Assembly: GCA_030148505.1 (NCBI GenBank)
Contig: JASBTI010000001.1
Span: 1-64,000 of the forward strand
Direction: 5' to 3'
From: Rhodanobacter sp.
GTDB taxonomy: Bacteria > Pseudomonadota > Gammaproteobacteria > Xanthomonadales > Rhodanobacteraceae
DNA: 64,000 bases
The notes beneath the pieces were generated by a model. It saw only the letters and a program-made list of their open reading frames with translations. It was not told the origin of the DNA and did no database searches. Position numbers and translations under genes: made by a program. Positions within the stretch are counted from its first letter, which is position 1; the number at the start of each line of letters is the position of its first letter. Shown piece by piece: positions 39,574 to 47,670 of the stretch.

Positions 39574-39897
39574 CTAGGTCAGGGACGTCAGCGCATGCAA
39601 TATTCGAGGGGAAACCGCCGTCTGCTGGCTTTGCGTGGAGGAATCCTCCTTAACACCGGCTTCCTCAGTCTCGTCCTCAGTCTCGTCCTCATCTTCCTTG
39701 CCCGGATTTATATAGCAGCAGAACGGATCCTGCCCCAATAAAGCGCCCAGTGCTTGCCGATCCTTGCCGAGGATAGCGCTGCTAAGCACCGGAGTGGCCT
39801 GCGCTGTTGCCAACGCAACTGCCAGTTCATCCCGCGACGCATTCCGTAAAGTCGCATCACGGCCAACACGATCCAGAAAATCGATGACATCGAACAT
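39574..39897 (-). CDS. Putative split-borosin precursor peptide
   Basis: 107 aa. Residues 1-56 are predicted helical with the pattern DFLDRVGRDATLRN ... LAVALATAQATPVLSSAIL ... DRQALGALLG, resembling the borosin-binding leader domain of SonA-type precursors. Next is the hydrophobic segment FCCYINP (59-65), the position where SonA carries its methylated Leu/Ile core, then an acidic stretch (about 68-85) and a Ser/Thr/Gln-rich tail. The start is supported by CCAGGGGGC upstream. The methyltransferase gene lies 263 bp upstream on the same strand and a diguanylate cyclase starts 3 bp downstream. Precursor status is inferred from domain pattern and context; a Nif11-like or unrelated regulatory peptide is the alternative. 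Confidence 0.65.
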   Translation of the reverse strand: MFDVIDFLDRVGRDATLRNASRDELAVALATAQATPVLSSAILGKDRQALGALLGQDPFCCYINPGKEDEDETEDETEEAGVKEDSSTQSQQTAVSPRILHALTSLT

Positions 39898-40160
39898 TTT
39901 GCCCCCTGGCGACTGTTTGCCAATTCACCCAAAACACTCCTTTCCGGTATGGCCTTCTGGCCACGACCTCCTGAGCAATCACGCCCCAAAACGACGGAAG
40001 AGGCGTGTCGGCGATGTCGCGATATTCCACCGTGCTCTGCATTGCTCCGTCATCGATAATAAACGAACATCCACTCAAAGCGCGACATTTATCACTTGCA
40101 ACCAGCGGCGAAAGGGCCGGAAATCATCGCTCAGATCGGTTCAGACGGGCCTTCCAGGGT

Positions 40161-40970
40161 TTAACCATCGATGACGTCTGCACTATCCAGGGCCGACAAC
40201 CGCGCCCTCATCGTAGAATCCACCTCAGGCAATCGCGCCGGAGGAATCACGATAGTGTCCTCCATACCGATATCCGCCTGGGGCAGCGCGCTCAACGCCA
40301 GGCGTTTGACCTGCGGCTGTCGGGTCGGCAGCGTCGCCGTGCGGTAGATGATGAGCTGATGATCCAGCGGATAATCCCGCGCCAGCACCTCGACCAGGAT
40401 CTGGCGATAACCAGCGCCGGTGGCAAACCGTTTCAGCGACTGATCGCCGACCACGCCCACTTGCCACAGCACCAGATAGGCGCTCGGATCGATGCGCCGC
40501 TGGTAGAACAGCAGCTGGCTGGCCTCGAAATGCTGGCAGCCAAACTTTCCCGGGTCGATGCCGAGATCCGCGTACAGGCAATCCTCGGCGGAAATGCCAG
40601 GCTCCATGTGTGCCGCGTAGCCTTCACTGCGTGCCACTTCAATAGCCTTGTGCGGCACCCAGGCAAACACGCCAGGATGACCGTAGAAGGCGCCACACAC
40701 CCGCTTGCCTGCACGGACTTCGGTCAGCATGGCCTCGACCATTTCCCGATAGGTCTGCATCCGCGATTTGCCCTCGCGGTAGTGCGGCTGCAGGCTACGC
40801 ACGTCGGCGTGCATCTTGGCCAGCCACAACTCGACGATGCCGTCCGAAGCGGCGGCGAACACCACGTCCGACTGCTCGATGTGGCTTCGCGCCAGCGGCC
40901 CGAGATGTGAACCCAGGGTCATGCCGATACCTACGCAGACCAGGCTTCCGGTATGTGCACCGGAACTCAT
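40161..40970 (-). CDS. Borosin-type peptide backbone alpha-N-methyltransferase
   Basis: 269 aa of the tetrapyrrole methylase superfamily, but with the sequence signature of SonM/OphMA peptide N-methyltransferases rather than corrin enzymes: GSLVCVGIGMTLG, ARSHIEQSDVVF, AFYGHPGVFAWVPH, MEPGISAEDCLYADLGIDP, FEASQLLFYQRR and YPLDHQLIIYR. Arg70, Tyr74 and Tyr96 reproduce the spacing of the catalytic Arg72/Tyr76/Tyr98 of OphMA as I recall it. No core peptide is fused, so a split system is expected, with the small downstream gene as substrate. SAM-dependent amide N-methylation in the cytoplasm is the inferred reaction. Confidence 0.82.
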   Translation of the reverse strand: MSSGAHTGSLVCVGIGMTLGSHLGPLARSHIEQSDVVFAAASDGIVELWLAKMHADVRSLQPHYREGKSRMQTYREMVEAMLTEVRAGKRVCGAFYGHPGVFAWVPHKAIEVARSEGYAAHMEPGISAEDCLYADLGIDPGKFGCQHFEASQLLFYQRRIDPSAYLVLWQVGVVGDQSLKRFATGAGYRQILVEVLARDYPLDHQLIIYRTATLPTRQPQVKRLALSALPQADIGMEDTIVIPPARLPEVDSTMRARLSALDSADVIDG

Positions 40971-41129
40971 GCTCTACCCGCCCTCGCCCCATATCTCACG
41001 GGGAAATTTCCATTCCGAATCGCGCCAGTCGCACGAGCGAGCCACGCTGCCACTTGCTCAGCCGCTGACCGGGGCTGACTCATGACAGGCATGTTCCCCA
41101 GGCACGAACAACCACGGCCACGCTGGCAA

Positions 41130-41975
41130 TCAACCGCCGGCACTGCGTGACGTCGCCGGCAGCTTCTGCCCCACCAACCGCGCCCGGATCGCGCGCAGCT
41201 TGGCCTTGATCTTCGCTTCGTTGGCCGGACCTACCCGCAGCAGCATTTTCTGACCCGCCGAAAGCGATTCCAGCGACGGATCGGCGTAGGTATAAAGCAC
41301 CTTGGGCTGGAGCAAGGCCGGCGGCTGACTCGGATCGGGCGTCGCCAGCAGGTTGTCGATTACCGCGATCAGGCGATCGTTGAAGTAGCCCTTGGGATAG
41401 CCGAGTTGCTTATACGCCTGCTGGAACAACGGATAGTGGCTGACGTACCAGTCGGTCAACTGGGTAGTATCGGCGGCCTCCAGCGCATGTATATAGGGGG
41501 CATAGCGCGCCGCGTTCTTGGTGCTGATGACCGTCTTGCCATCCACCGAGGTGACCAGAAAGGCACCTTTCGGGCCATGCAGCGGCAAAACGCGACGCCC
41601 CACCATGCGCCGCGGGAGAGCATCGATCGTGGCTACGGCGCGGGGAATGATCTGGGTGGGCACCAGCAGGCTGCGCAGCGCGCTGTCGCCCGTCAACGCC
41701 ATCAGTGCCGAGGTCACGTTCGCATCGCTTCCATCCAGTGACGGCAACGGGCTGCTTCCCGCAGATGCCGGAGCCGATTCGGCCCGGGTAATCGGGTGCT
41801 GTATGGCGGCAGCATGCGCTGCTTCGGTAGCCGATGCCGACGGGGCCGGAGACGGCACCGACGTCGACACATTCTCATGAGTGGCCTTGCGCGCTAGAAA
41901 CACGCCGGCGACAACGACTGCCACCACCACGATCACTGCCACGATCCAGCTGCCCACCGACGATTGCCTGCTCAT
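41130..41975 (-). CDS. DUF3014 membrane-anchored protein
   Basis: 281 aa from MSRQSSVGSW, with GAGGAGAAAGG ahead. One membrane helix (IVAVIVVVAVVVAGVFLA), an Ala/Ser/Pro linker, and a periplasmic domain of DUF3014 type (LPSLDGSDANV, FLVTSVDGKTVIS, GYFNDRLIAVIDNLL, LLQPKVLYTYADPSLE). Role unknown. It ends 159 bp upstream of the methyltransferase on the same strand; this family occurs widely without borosin genes, so no functional link is claimed. Confidence 0.82.
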   Translation of the reverse strand: MSRQSSVGSWIVAVIVVVAVVVAGVFLARKATHENVSTSVPSPAPSASATEAAHAAAIQHPITRAESAPASAGSSPLPSLDGSDANVTSALMALTGDSALRSLLVPTQIIPRAVATIDALPRRMVGRRVLPLHGPKGAFLVTSVDGKTVISTKNAARYAPYIHALEAADTTQLTDWYVSHYPLFQQAYKQLGYPKGYFNDRLIAVIDNLLATPDPSQPPALLQPKVLYTYADPSLESLSAGQKMLLRVGPANEAKIKAKLRAIRARLVGQKLPATSRSAGG

Positions 41976-42091
41976 GCCCTTTCTCCTCTGATCCTGTACG
42001 GCGTTCGACTTTCCGGTCACCCATTCGTTCACTTCATCATGACATCGGTGATCTCGCTACTCGCGTCATCGCACCGTCTGCACGCCAGCCG

Positions 42092-43864
42092 TCAATGAAC
42101 GGTCTGAAAGGGCCAGAAATGCGGGATCAACCACATCGAAAGGGCGCAGAACAAGGCAATCAACGGGATGCCGACTTTCATGAAGTCAGTGAAACGATAG
42201 CCGCCAGCGTAGTAAACCATCGTATTGGTGGGATATCCCACCGGGGTAGCGAAGGATGTCGCCGCCGCAAACGCCACGGCCACCACGAACGGGCGCGGGT
42301 CAACATGCATCGCATGGCCTACCGATGCGGCAATGCCGACCATCAAGACGACGGAGGGATTGTGCCCCATCAGCTCGGTCAGCAGCGCCGTCAGCAGATA
42401 GACCATCAACAGCGCCGCCAGCGGCCCGTGACTGCCAACCAGGGCCATGCCGGCATCGACGACGACAACCGACAAGCCGCTTTTTTCAATTGCCATACCC
42501 AAGGGCAAAATGGCACCGAGCAGGATGATGATCTTCCAGTCCATGCCTTCGTACACGTCCTTGCGGCCGAAGCAGCCGGCCAACGCCATCGCGGCGACAC
42601 CACAGATCGCGGCAATCGGGATGGGCAGCCAGTGCAAGCCCGAAATCACCACGACCGCCGCCATGATTGCTACCGCGGCAATTGCCTTGCGGGGCGTCTT
42701 GGGGGCGTCCTCGCGCTCGCTGAGCACAATGAACGATTCGTCCCCGCGCAGATTGGCCATGGCATCCTCGTCCACCAGCACCATCAACACATCGCCGACT
42801 GCCAGCGCCACCTCGCTGAGCTTTTCGCGCAACAGCTGCCCCCGTCGGTGAATCGCCAGCGCCACCGCGTCGTAGCGCCAGCCCAGGCCGGTTTCGACGA
42901 AGCGTTTGCCCTCGACCGCACTGGCCGGTGCCACCATGATTTCGACCAGTACCCGCGGACGGTCGGCGTGATGCGCGTAAGGCGTATCGGTGGCGTTGCG
43001 AAGGTGCGTCTGCCGGCGAAATTCCTCGATTTTTTCCCAGTCGCCGCGGATCAGCAATACATCGCCTGCAGCCATCTGCTGGGAGCGTGGTGACCACATG
43101 CGCCGCTCACCACGCAACAACTCAAGCGGGTAGACGCCGAAGCGTTCCCCGAGGGTGGCATCGGCGATGCTTTTGCCCAGCAGTGACGACTGTTCGGTAA
43201 TTTCCAGCTCGGCAACGTACTTGCCGATATCCGCCTTGACCGGAGCCTCGGTATTGACCTCGCGGGGCAACAACCAACGGCCGACCAGCATCAGATAGAC
43301 GATACCAACCACGGCCAGCACAGCACCCATCTCGGTAAATTCAAACACGCCGAAACCCGACAGTCCCTCCTTGCGCGCCAGGGTATCGGCAAGCAGGTTG
43401 GATGAGGTGCCGATCAGCGTAGTGACGCCACCCATTTGCGCGGCAAACGCCATCGGCATCAACACGCGGGCTGGCGAGGTACCGGTACGCTGGCAGACCT
43501 TGAGCGCCAAGGGCAGAAAGGTGGCAACCAGTGCGATGTTCTTGATGAAGGCGCCGAGTGGCGCGATCACCACCATCAATGCCAACGTGAGCAACCATGG
43601 CCGACGTATGCGCATCAGCAACTGACTGAGCGGTTCCAGCGCGCCGGAGCGCTCGATGCCCATGCTCAGCGCAAACATCGCGGCCACGGTCACTGTGGCT
43701 TCGTTGCTGAAACCGCTGAGCGCCTCGACCGGGGTGACGATGCCAAGAATCACCAAAGCGGCCAACGCCATCAGTGCCACCAAATCGATGCGCACTTTCT
43801 CGCTGGCGAACAACCCCATCGCCACCACGATCACCGCCACGACCGCCCATGCCTGCCAGCTCAT
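42092..43864 (-). CDS. SLC13-family permease with two TrkA-C domains
   Basis: 590 aa. Membrane helices at both ends (residues 1-190 and 395-590) enclose two regulatory RCK_C/TrkA-C domains (about 205-380; VEGKRFVETGLGWRYDAVAL). Conserved transporter loops are TLIGTSSNLLAD and SFATPVGYPTN. This architecture is common in proteins annotated as sodium-coupled anion or sulfate transporters; the substrate is not predictable. Confidence 0.88.
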   Translation of the reverse strand: MSWQAWAVVAVIVVAMGLFASEKVRIDLVALMALAALVILGIVTPVEALSGFSNEATVTVAAMFALSMGIERSGALEPLSQLLMRIRRPWLLTLALMVVIAPLGAFIKNIALVATFLPLALKVCQRTGTSPARVLMPMAFAAQMGGVTTLIGTSSNLLADTLARKEGLSGFGVFEFTEMGAVLAVVGIVYLMLVGRWLLPREVNTEAPVKADIGKYVAELEITEQSSLLGKSIADATLGERFGVYPLELLRGERRMWSPRSQQMAAGDVLLIRGDWEKIEEFRRQTHLRNATDTPYAHHADRPRVLVEIMVAPASAVEGKRFVETGLGWRYDAVALAIHRRGQLLREKLSEVALAVGDVLMVLVDEDAMANLRGDESFIVLSEREDAPKTPRKAIAAVAIMAAVVVISGLHWLPIPIAAICGVAAMALAGCFGRKDVYEGMDWKIIILLGAILPLGMAIEKSGLSVVVVDAGMALVGSHGPLAALLMVYLLTALLTELMGHNPSVVLMVGIAASVGHAMHVDPRPFVVAVAFAAATSFATPVGYPTNTMVYYAGGYRFTDFMKVGIPLIALFCALSMWLIPHFWPFQTVH

Positions 43865-44259
43865 GCAGCAGATCCGCCGCAGGCTTTCGCTGCCTGATCA
43901 GCCGTTGACATTCGAAATTTAGCTTGCCGCACGCAGGCCTCCCTGATCGATCGTGGGTGGGTGGACTGGACATGCTACGCGACAACGCGCGTCGACGCTG
44001 CCATAAGTCCGTTCTGGCGGCCTCACCGGCGTCTTTCCCCTCATGAGGTTTCCGCGTTGACTGCGCTGCCGACTGGTTCGCAGCAGACTCCGTGACACCG
44101 GACATCTGCTAACTCTGCGTGGCGCCCGGTCTGGCGGCATGGCGATCGACGGAGGCAACACCGTCATGGCCACGTGAAAATCGTCTCGCCTTGTCCATGG
44201 GGCCGATGCATCGGTTACGTCACAATGACGGATGCACTGCCACCCTCGGGAGAACGCCG
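43865..44259. other. Divergent promoter gap, no gene seen
   Basis: 395 bp between the divergent SLC13 permease and SDR genes. Open frames crossing it on either strand show no family resemblance. No hairpin or repeat stands out. Confidence 0.5.
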
Positions 44260-45060
44260 ATGTTGCCACCACCTGCCATCACCCTCCACGACGCCCAGCC
44301 CTTGCGACACCGGGTCGTATTGATCACCGGGGGCGCCCAAGGCATCGGTCGCGGCATCGCTCAGGCGGTGCTTGGTGCCGGCGGCAGCGTAATGATCGGC
44401 GACCTGGATACGCAGGCCGGTCGTGCCTGTCTGGCGGAGTGGAAGGTGGGGCAACGCGCCAGATTTCGCCGACTGGATGTCTCTCGCGAAGCCAGCGTCC
44501 GTCGCTGGGTCAAGATCGCGGTGGATCACTTCGGTCACATTGACGGACTGGTGAACAATGCCGGTATCGCCGATCCGCACCGAGGGCCGCTTATCGAACT
44601 GAGTCTGGCCGACTGGAACCGGTATCTTGCCACCAACCTCACCGGTGCGTTCCTGTGCAGCAAGCATGCCCTGCCCTTCCTGGTCCAAACCAATGGGGCC
44701 ATCGTCAACATCGCCTCCACCCGTGCGTTGCAATCGGAGCCGGACACCGAGGGCTACGCCGCCAGCAAAGGGGGCTTGCTGGCGCTCAGCCATGCCCTCG
44801 CCATCAGTGTCGGCCCCGCGGTACGCGTCAACGCGATCCTTCCCGGATGGATTGCGACCGATGACTGGCGCAAGGCCGAAGCCCGCAAGCTACCGAAACT
44901 TGAACCCGAGGATCACTCCCAGCATCCGGCGGGTCGCGTCGGCACACCGCGGGACGTCGGCGCCCTCGCGGTTTACCTACTGTCTGCCCAATCGAGCTTT
45001 GTCACCGGTCAGTCTTTCGTGCTAGACGGCGGCATGACGGTGAAAATGCAGTACCTCTGA
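44260..45060 (+). CDS. Short-chain dehydrogenase/reductase
   Basis: 266 aa from MLPPPAITLHD. Cofactor loop TGGAQGIGRG, NNAG motif, catalytic Ser in NIASTRALQ and Tyr-Lys in GYAASKGG; the end reads GQSFVLDGGMTV. Asp in IGDLDTQAG after the second strand suggests NAD preference. Substrate unknown. It stands alone between divergent and downstream gaps. Confidence 0.88.
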   Translation: MLPPPAITLHDAQPLRHRVVLITGGAQGIGRGIAQAVLGAGGSVMIGDLDTQAGRACLAEWKVGQRARFRRLDVSREASVRRWVKIAVDHFGHIDGLVNNAGIADPHRGPLIELSLADWNRYLATNLTGAFLCSKHALPFLVQTNGAIVNIASTRALQSEPDTEGYAASKGGLLALSHALAISVGPAVRVNAILPGWIATDDWRKAEARKLPKLEPEDHSQHPAGRVGTPRDVGALAVYLLSAQSSFVTGQSFVLDGGMTVKMQYL

Positions 45061-45203
45061 TAGCGGCATTTCACCCGGCCAATACCGGCGGGAGCGAGGT
45101 TACCGGCCACGTCCCGTGGCGGCGGGGATAAACAGCCCGTAGAGCTGTTCCAGCAGCGGGCGGGACAAATTCACGATCGCGCACACAATTGCGACCTATG
45201 AAA

Positions 45204-45219
45204 TCGAAAGTTCTTTCGA
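45204..45219. promoter_or_regulatory. Perfect 16-bp palindrome TCGAAAG-TT-CTTTCGA
   Basis: It lies about 205 bp upstream of the large secreted-protein gene and 145 bp after the SDR stop, in an AT-richer patch, and could be a regulator site for that gene. No factor can be named. Confidence 0.4.
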
Positions 45220-45322
45220 AATCGCCTCGTTGAAAGATTGGCGAAAGATCCTGCCATCGATGCTCAACAAGCCTTCGTGGGGAGCCGTAATAGCGGATGC
45301 TGCGGTACGGAGGCGGCAAGCC

Positions 45323-45379
45323 GACAGGCATTGCGTACTGGCCCGCCTTTGCGGACTGCTGCGGGGATGAATGCCTGTC
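45323..45379 (+). promoter_or_regulatory. Long hairpin in the 5' region of the secreted-protein gene
   Basis: GACAGGCATT (45323-45332) pairs exactly with AATGCCTGTC (45370-45379). Inside, CCCGC (45342-45346) pairs with GCGGG (45361-45365). It ends 44 bp before the ATG, with a weaker GC-rich structured stretch just upstream. It does not match a riboswitch class I know. The rest of 45061-45423 holds no gene. Confidence 0.5.
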
Positions 45380-45423
45380 TGGCCCGAAAGATCCACCAAC
45401 CGTCTTTCAAAAAGGGGCACTAC

Positions 45424-47022
45424 ATGTCAGGAATCAAGCCAAACGGTCTCAGCCTTGCGCTGTGCGCCGCGCTGGGGCTCGTCGTTGCGAGCGCCGCTCA
45501 GTCGAACGGCACCACCGGACCACAAGTCACCAACGCGATACATCACGACACCTTGCACTCCTTGCGCGGCACCATGCCCAAGCCCGATGAATTCTCCAAA
45601 AGCGGACGCCAACACCCGGCCAGACCGTTGCCGTGGCTGGATGGCCCGGGCAGTCCGCCCGATGGTGCGCTACAGAGCAGCCCCACCGGCAGCTTCGCCC
45701 CGGCACTTGGCTCGGGCTTTGATGGCGTGGGGCAAGGCTTCAGCGGCCCGCAAGGTACCTTTACTGTCAACAGCGCACCGCCCGATACCAATGGCGCCGT
45801 CGGTGCGACCCAATACGTTCAGGTTGTAAACAGCGCCTTCGCGGTGTTCGACAAGGCCACCAAGGCGGTGACCTATGGCCCAGTCGCCACCAATACCTTG
45901 TGGACTGGCTTCGGAGGTCCTTGCGAAGCGGACAACGACGGCGACGCGACGGTGGTTTACGACAAAGCCGCCGGTCGCTGGATCATCTCGCAGTTTGCGG
46001 TCACGGCGGCGCCGTATTTTGAGTGCGTGGCGGTCTCCGCGACCAGCGACGCAACCGGTGCCTACTATCGGTATGCATTTTCCTACGGCAGCACCTTCCC
46101 CGACTACCCGAAGATGGGCGTATGGCCCGATGGTTATTACGAAACGTTCAATATGTTCAACGGCAATACCTTCGCCGGCGCGAAACTCTGCGCGTACGAT
46201 CGTAATGCCATGTTGACTGGCGCGGCCGCGACACAACAATGCTTCCAGCTTTCCAGCAGTTATGGCGGCGTGTTGCCGGCGGATCTCGACGGCGCGACTG
46301 CACCACCGAGCGGCTCGCCTAACTACATGCTCAACTACACTGCGAACGCCCTGAACATGTGGCGTTTTCACGTCGACTGGGCTAATAGCGCGAACACCAC
46401 ATTGACCGGTCCGATCAACATCCCGGTCGCCTCGTTCTCGGCAGCCTGCGGCGGCGGCACCTGCATTCCGCAGGCAGGCACCCATCAGCAACTCGACTCG
46501 CTGGCCGATCGCCTCATGTTCCGCCTGGCTTACCGCAATTTTGGCAGCTACGAGTCATTGGTGGTCAGCCATTCGGTGAAGGTAGGCACCTCGCGCAAGA
46601 ACCCCTATACCGGCGTACGCTGGTATGAAATTCGCAACCCGGGCACCACCCCGACGGTTTACCAGCAATCCACCTTTTCGCCGGACAGCGACTACCGCTG
46701 GATGGGCTCGGTGGCAATGGACAAGCAAGGCAACATGGCCTTGGGTTACAGCGTATCAAGCAGCACTATTCATCCGGCGATACGCTATACCGGGCGTCTG
46801 GCCGGTGACCCCCTGGACACGATGGAAGCGGAAAGCAGCATCGTCGAAGGGCTCGGTTCGCAAAGCGGCAACAACCTGTCGCGCTGGGGCGACTACAGTG
46901 CAATGACGGTAGACCCGGTCGACGACTGCACGTTCTGGTATACGAGCGAATATCTGCAAAATACGGGGTCGTTCAACTGGAATACACGTATTGCCTCGTT
47001 CAAGTTTCCCGGCTGTCAGTAA
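45424..47022 (+). CDS. Large secreted protein of unknown function
   Basis: 532 aa from MSGIKPNGLSLALCAALG, with an N-terminal hydrophobic export signal and AGGGG ribosome-binding site. The mature protein is rich in Gly, Ser, Thr and Asn and shows repeated beta-type segments with Asp/Asn-containing turns (ADNDGDATVVYDKAAGRWIIS, shortened here; SAPPDTNGAVGATQYVQVVN). This recalls beta-propeller-like secreted proteins of soil bacteria. Pairs of Cys suggest disulfides. An upstream in-frame extension to 45238 is rejected because it would cross the hairpin and bury the signal peptide. Confidence 0.7.
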   Translation: MSGIKPNGLSLALCAALGLVVASAAQSNGTTGPQVTNAIHHDTLHSLRGTMPKPDEFSKSGRQHPARPLPWLDGPGSPPDGALQSSPTGSFAPALGSGFDGVGQGFSGPQGTFTVNSAPPDTNGAVGATQYVQVVNSAFAVFDKATKAVTYGPVATNTLWTGFGGPCEADNDGDATVVYDKAAGRWIISQFAVTAAPYFECVAVSATSDATGAYYRYAFSYGSTFPDYPKMGVWPDGYYETFNMFNGNTFAGAKLCAYDRNAMLTGAAATQQCFQLSSSYGGVLPADLDGATAPPSGSPNYMLNYTANALNMWRFHVDWANSANTTLTGPINIPVASFSAACGGGTCIPQAGTHQQLDSLADRLMFRLAYRNFGSYESLVVSHSVKVGTSRKNPYTGVRWYEIRNPGTTPTVYQQSTFSPDSDYRWMGSVAMDKQGNMALGYSVSSSTIHPAIRYTGRLAGDPLDTMEAESSIVEGLGSQSGNNLSRWGDYSAMTVDPVDDCTFWYTSEYLQNTGSFNWNTRIASFKFPGCQ

Positions 47023-47059
47023 GTGGTTTGCGTGAAGCCGTACAGGATATGAGGAAAGC

Positions 47060-47085
47060 GTCGGGCCGCGATTTCGCGGCCCGAC
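47060..47085 (+). terminator. Hairpin terminator after the secreted-protein gene
   Basis: GTCGGGCCGCG and CGCGGCCCGAC form an 11-bp perfect stem with an ATTT loop, 38 bp after the stop. The following bases are only weakly T-rich. Confidence 0.65.
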
Positions 47086-47155
47086 ACCGTTGATCGATGC
47101 CTGCACTAAACCCCGCCTTGACCTCGACTCCACGAGCAGCTCGCCACCGTTTGCG

Positions 47156-47596
47156 ATGACCGCCGGATTTGCCATGGCTGCGGCCGAAGCGGTAGGCATC
47201 TCGTTGTCGGCCAGTCATTGCGGTAGCGGCTGTACCTGGGGCGATATCCTCGCCGAATCCCTGTTGATCGTATTGCCGCTGGCATGGTTCGGCAGCGAAC
47301 TGATAACCAGTTGGGTACTCGACCATATCTTCGTCTTTGTGCTGGGCATCGCGTTCCAGTATTTCGCCATCCGTCCGATGAGCGACAAATCGCCGATGCA
47401 GGCGCTGGTCGCTGCGCTGAAGGCGCACACGCTTTCATTTACCGCATGGCAGATCGGCATGTACGGCTGGATGGCCATCGCCACCTTCCCGATTTTCGGC
47501 CACACTCTGGACAAGACCGGCCCGGTATTCTGGCTGATGATGCAGATCGCCATGCTGGCGGGCTTCGTCACAACGTGGCCGGCAATGCGTGGTTGA
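47156..47596 (+). CDS. DUF4396 membrane protein, C-terminus frameshifted
   Basis: 146 aa if started at ATG 47156, with about four membrane segments (LAESLLIVLPLAWFGSEL, IFVFVLGIAFQYFAIRPM, LSFTAWQIGMYGWMA, FWLMMQIAMLAGFV). The frame ends TTWPAMRG, whereas the family typically continues with a basic tail. That tail (NAWLIRTGIKEPM) is present in another frame, ending at 47625, so one base appears to be missing near 47583. A TTG at 47090 gives a longer reading but touches the hairpin. Confidence 0.72.
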   Translation: MTAGFAMAAAEAVGISLSASHCGSGCTWGDILAESLLIVLPLAWFGSELITSWVLDHIFVFVLGIAFQYFAIRPMSDKSPMQALVAALKAHTLSFTAWQIGMYGWMAIATFPIFGHTLDKTGPVFWLMMQIAMLAGFVTTWPAMRG

Positions 47597-47670
47597 TCCG
47601 GACCGGCATCAAAGAACCCATGTAGCGGCGCGACCTCAGCGCAGGAGACGACAGCGCAACTGCCAGTCTT

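Noticed and set aside
39574-39897. Assignment of the small protein as a Nif11-type leader peptide
   Set aside because: The helical pattern is loosely similar, but the neighbouring SonM-like enzyme and lack of a Gly-Gly cleavage motif fit a borosin precursor better.
39857-40078. 73-aa minus-strand frame between the methyltransferase and the precursor
   Set aside because: It overlaps the precursor start in another frame, has no convincing ribosome-binding site and no helical leader pattern; kept only as a remote alternative precursor.
45244-45380. c-di-GMP (GEMM) riboswitch in the secreted-protein leader
   Set aside because: The conserved GEMM receptor and tetraloop sequences are not present.
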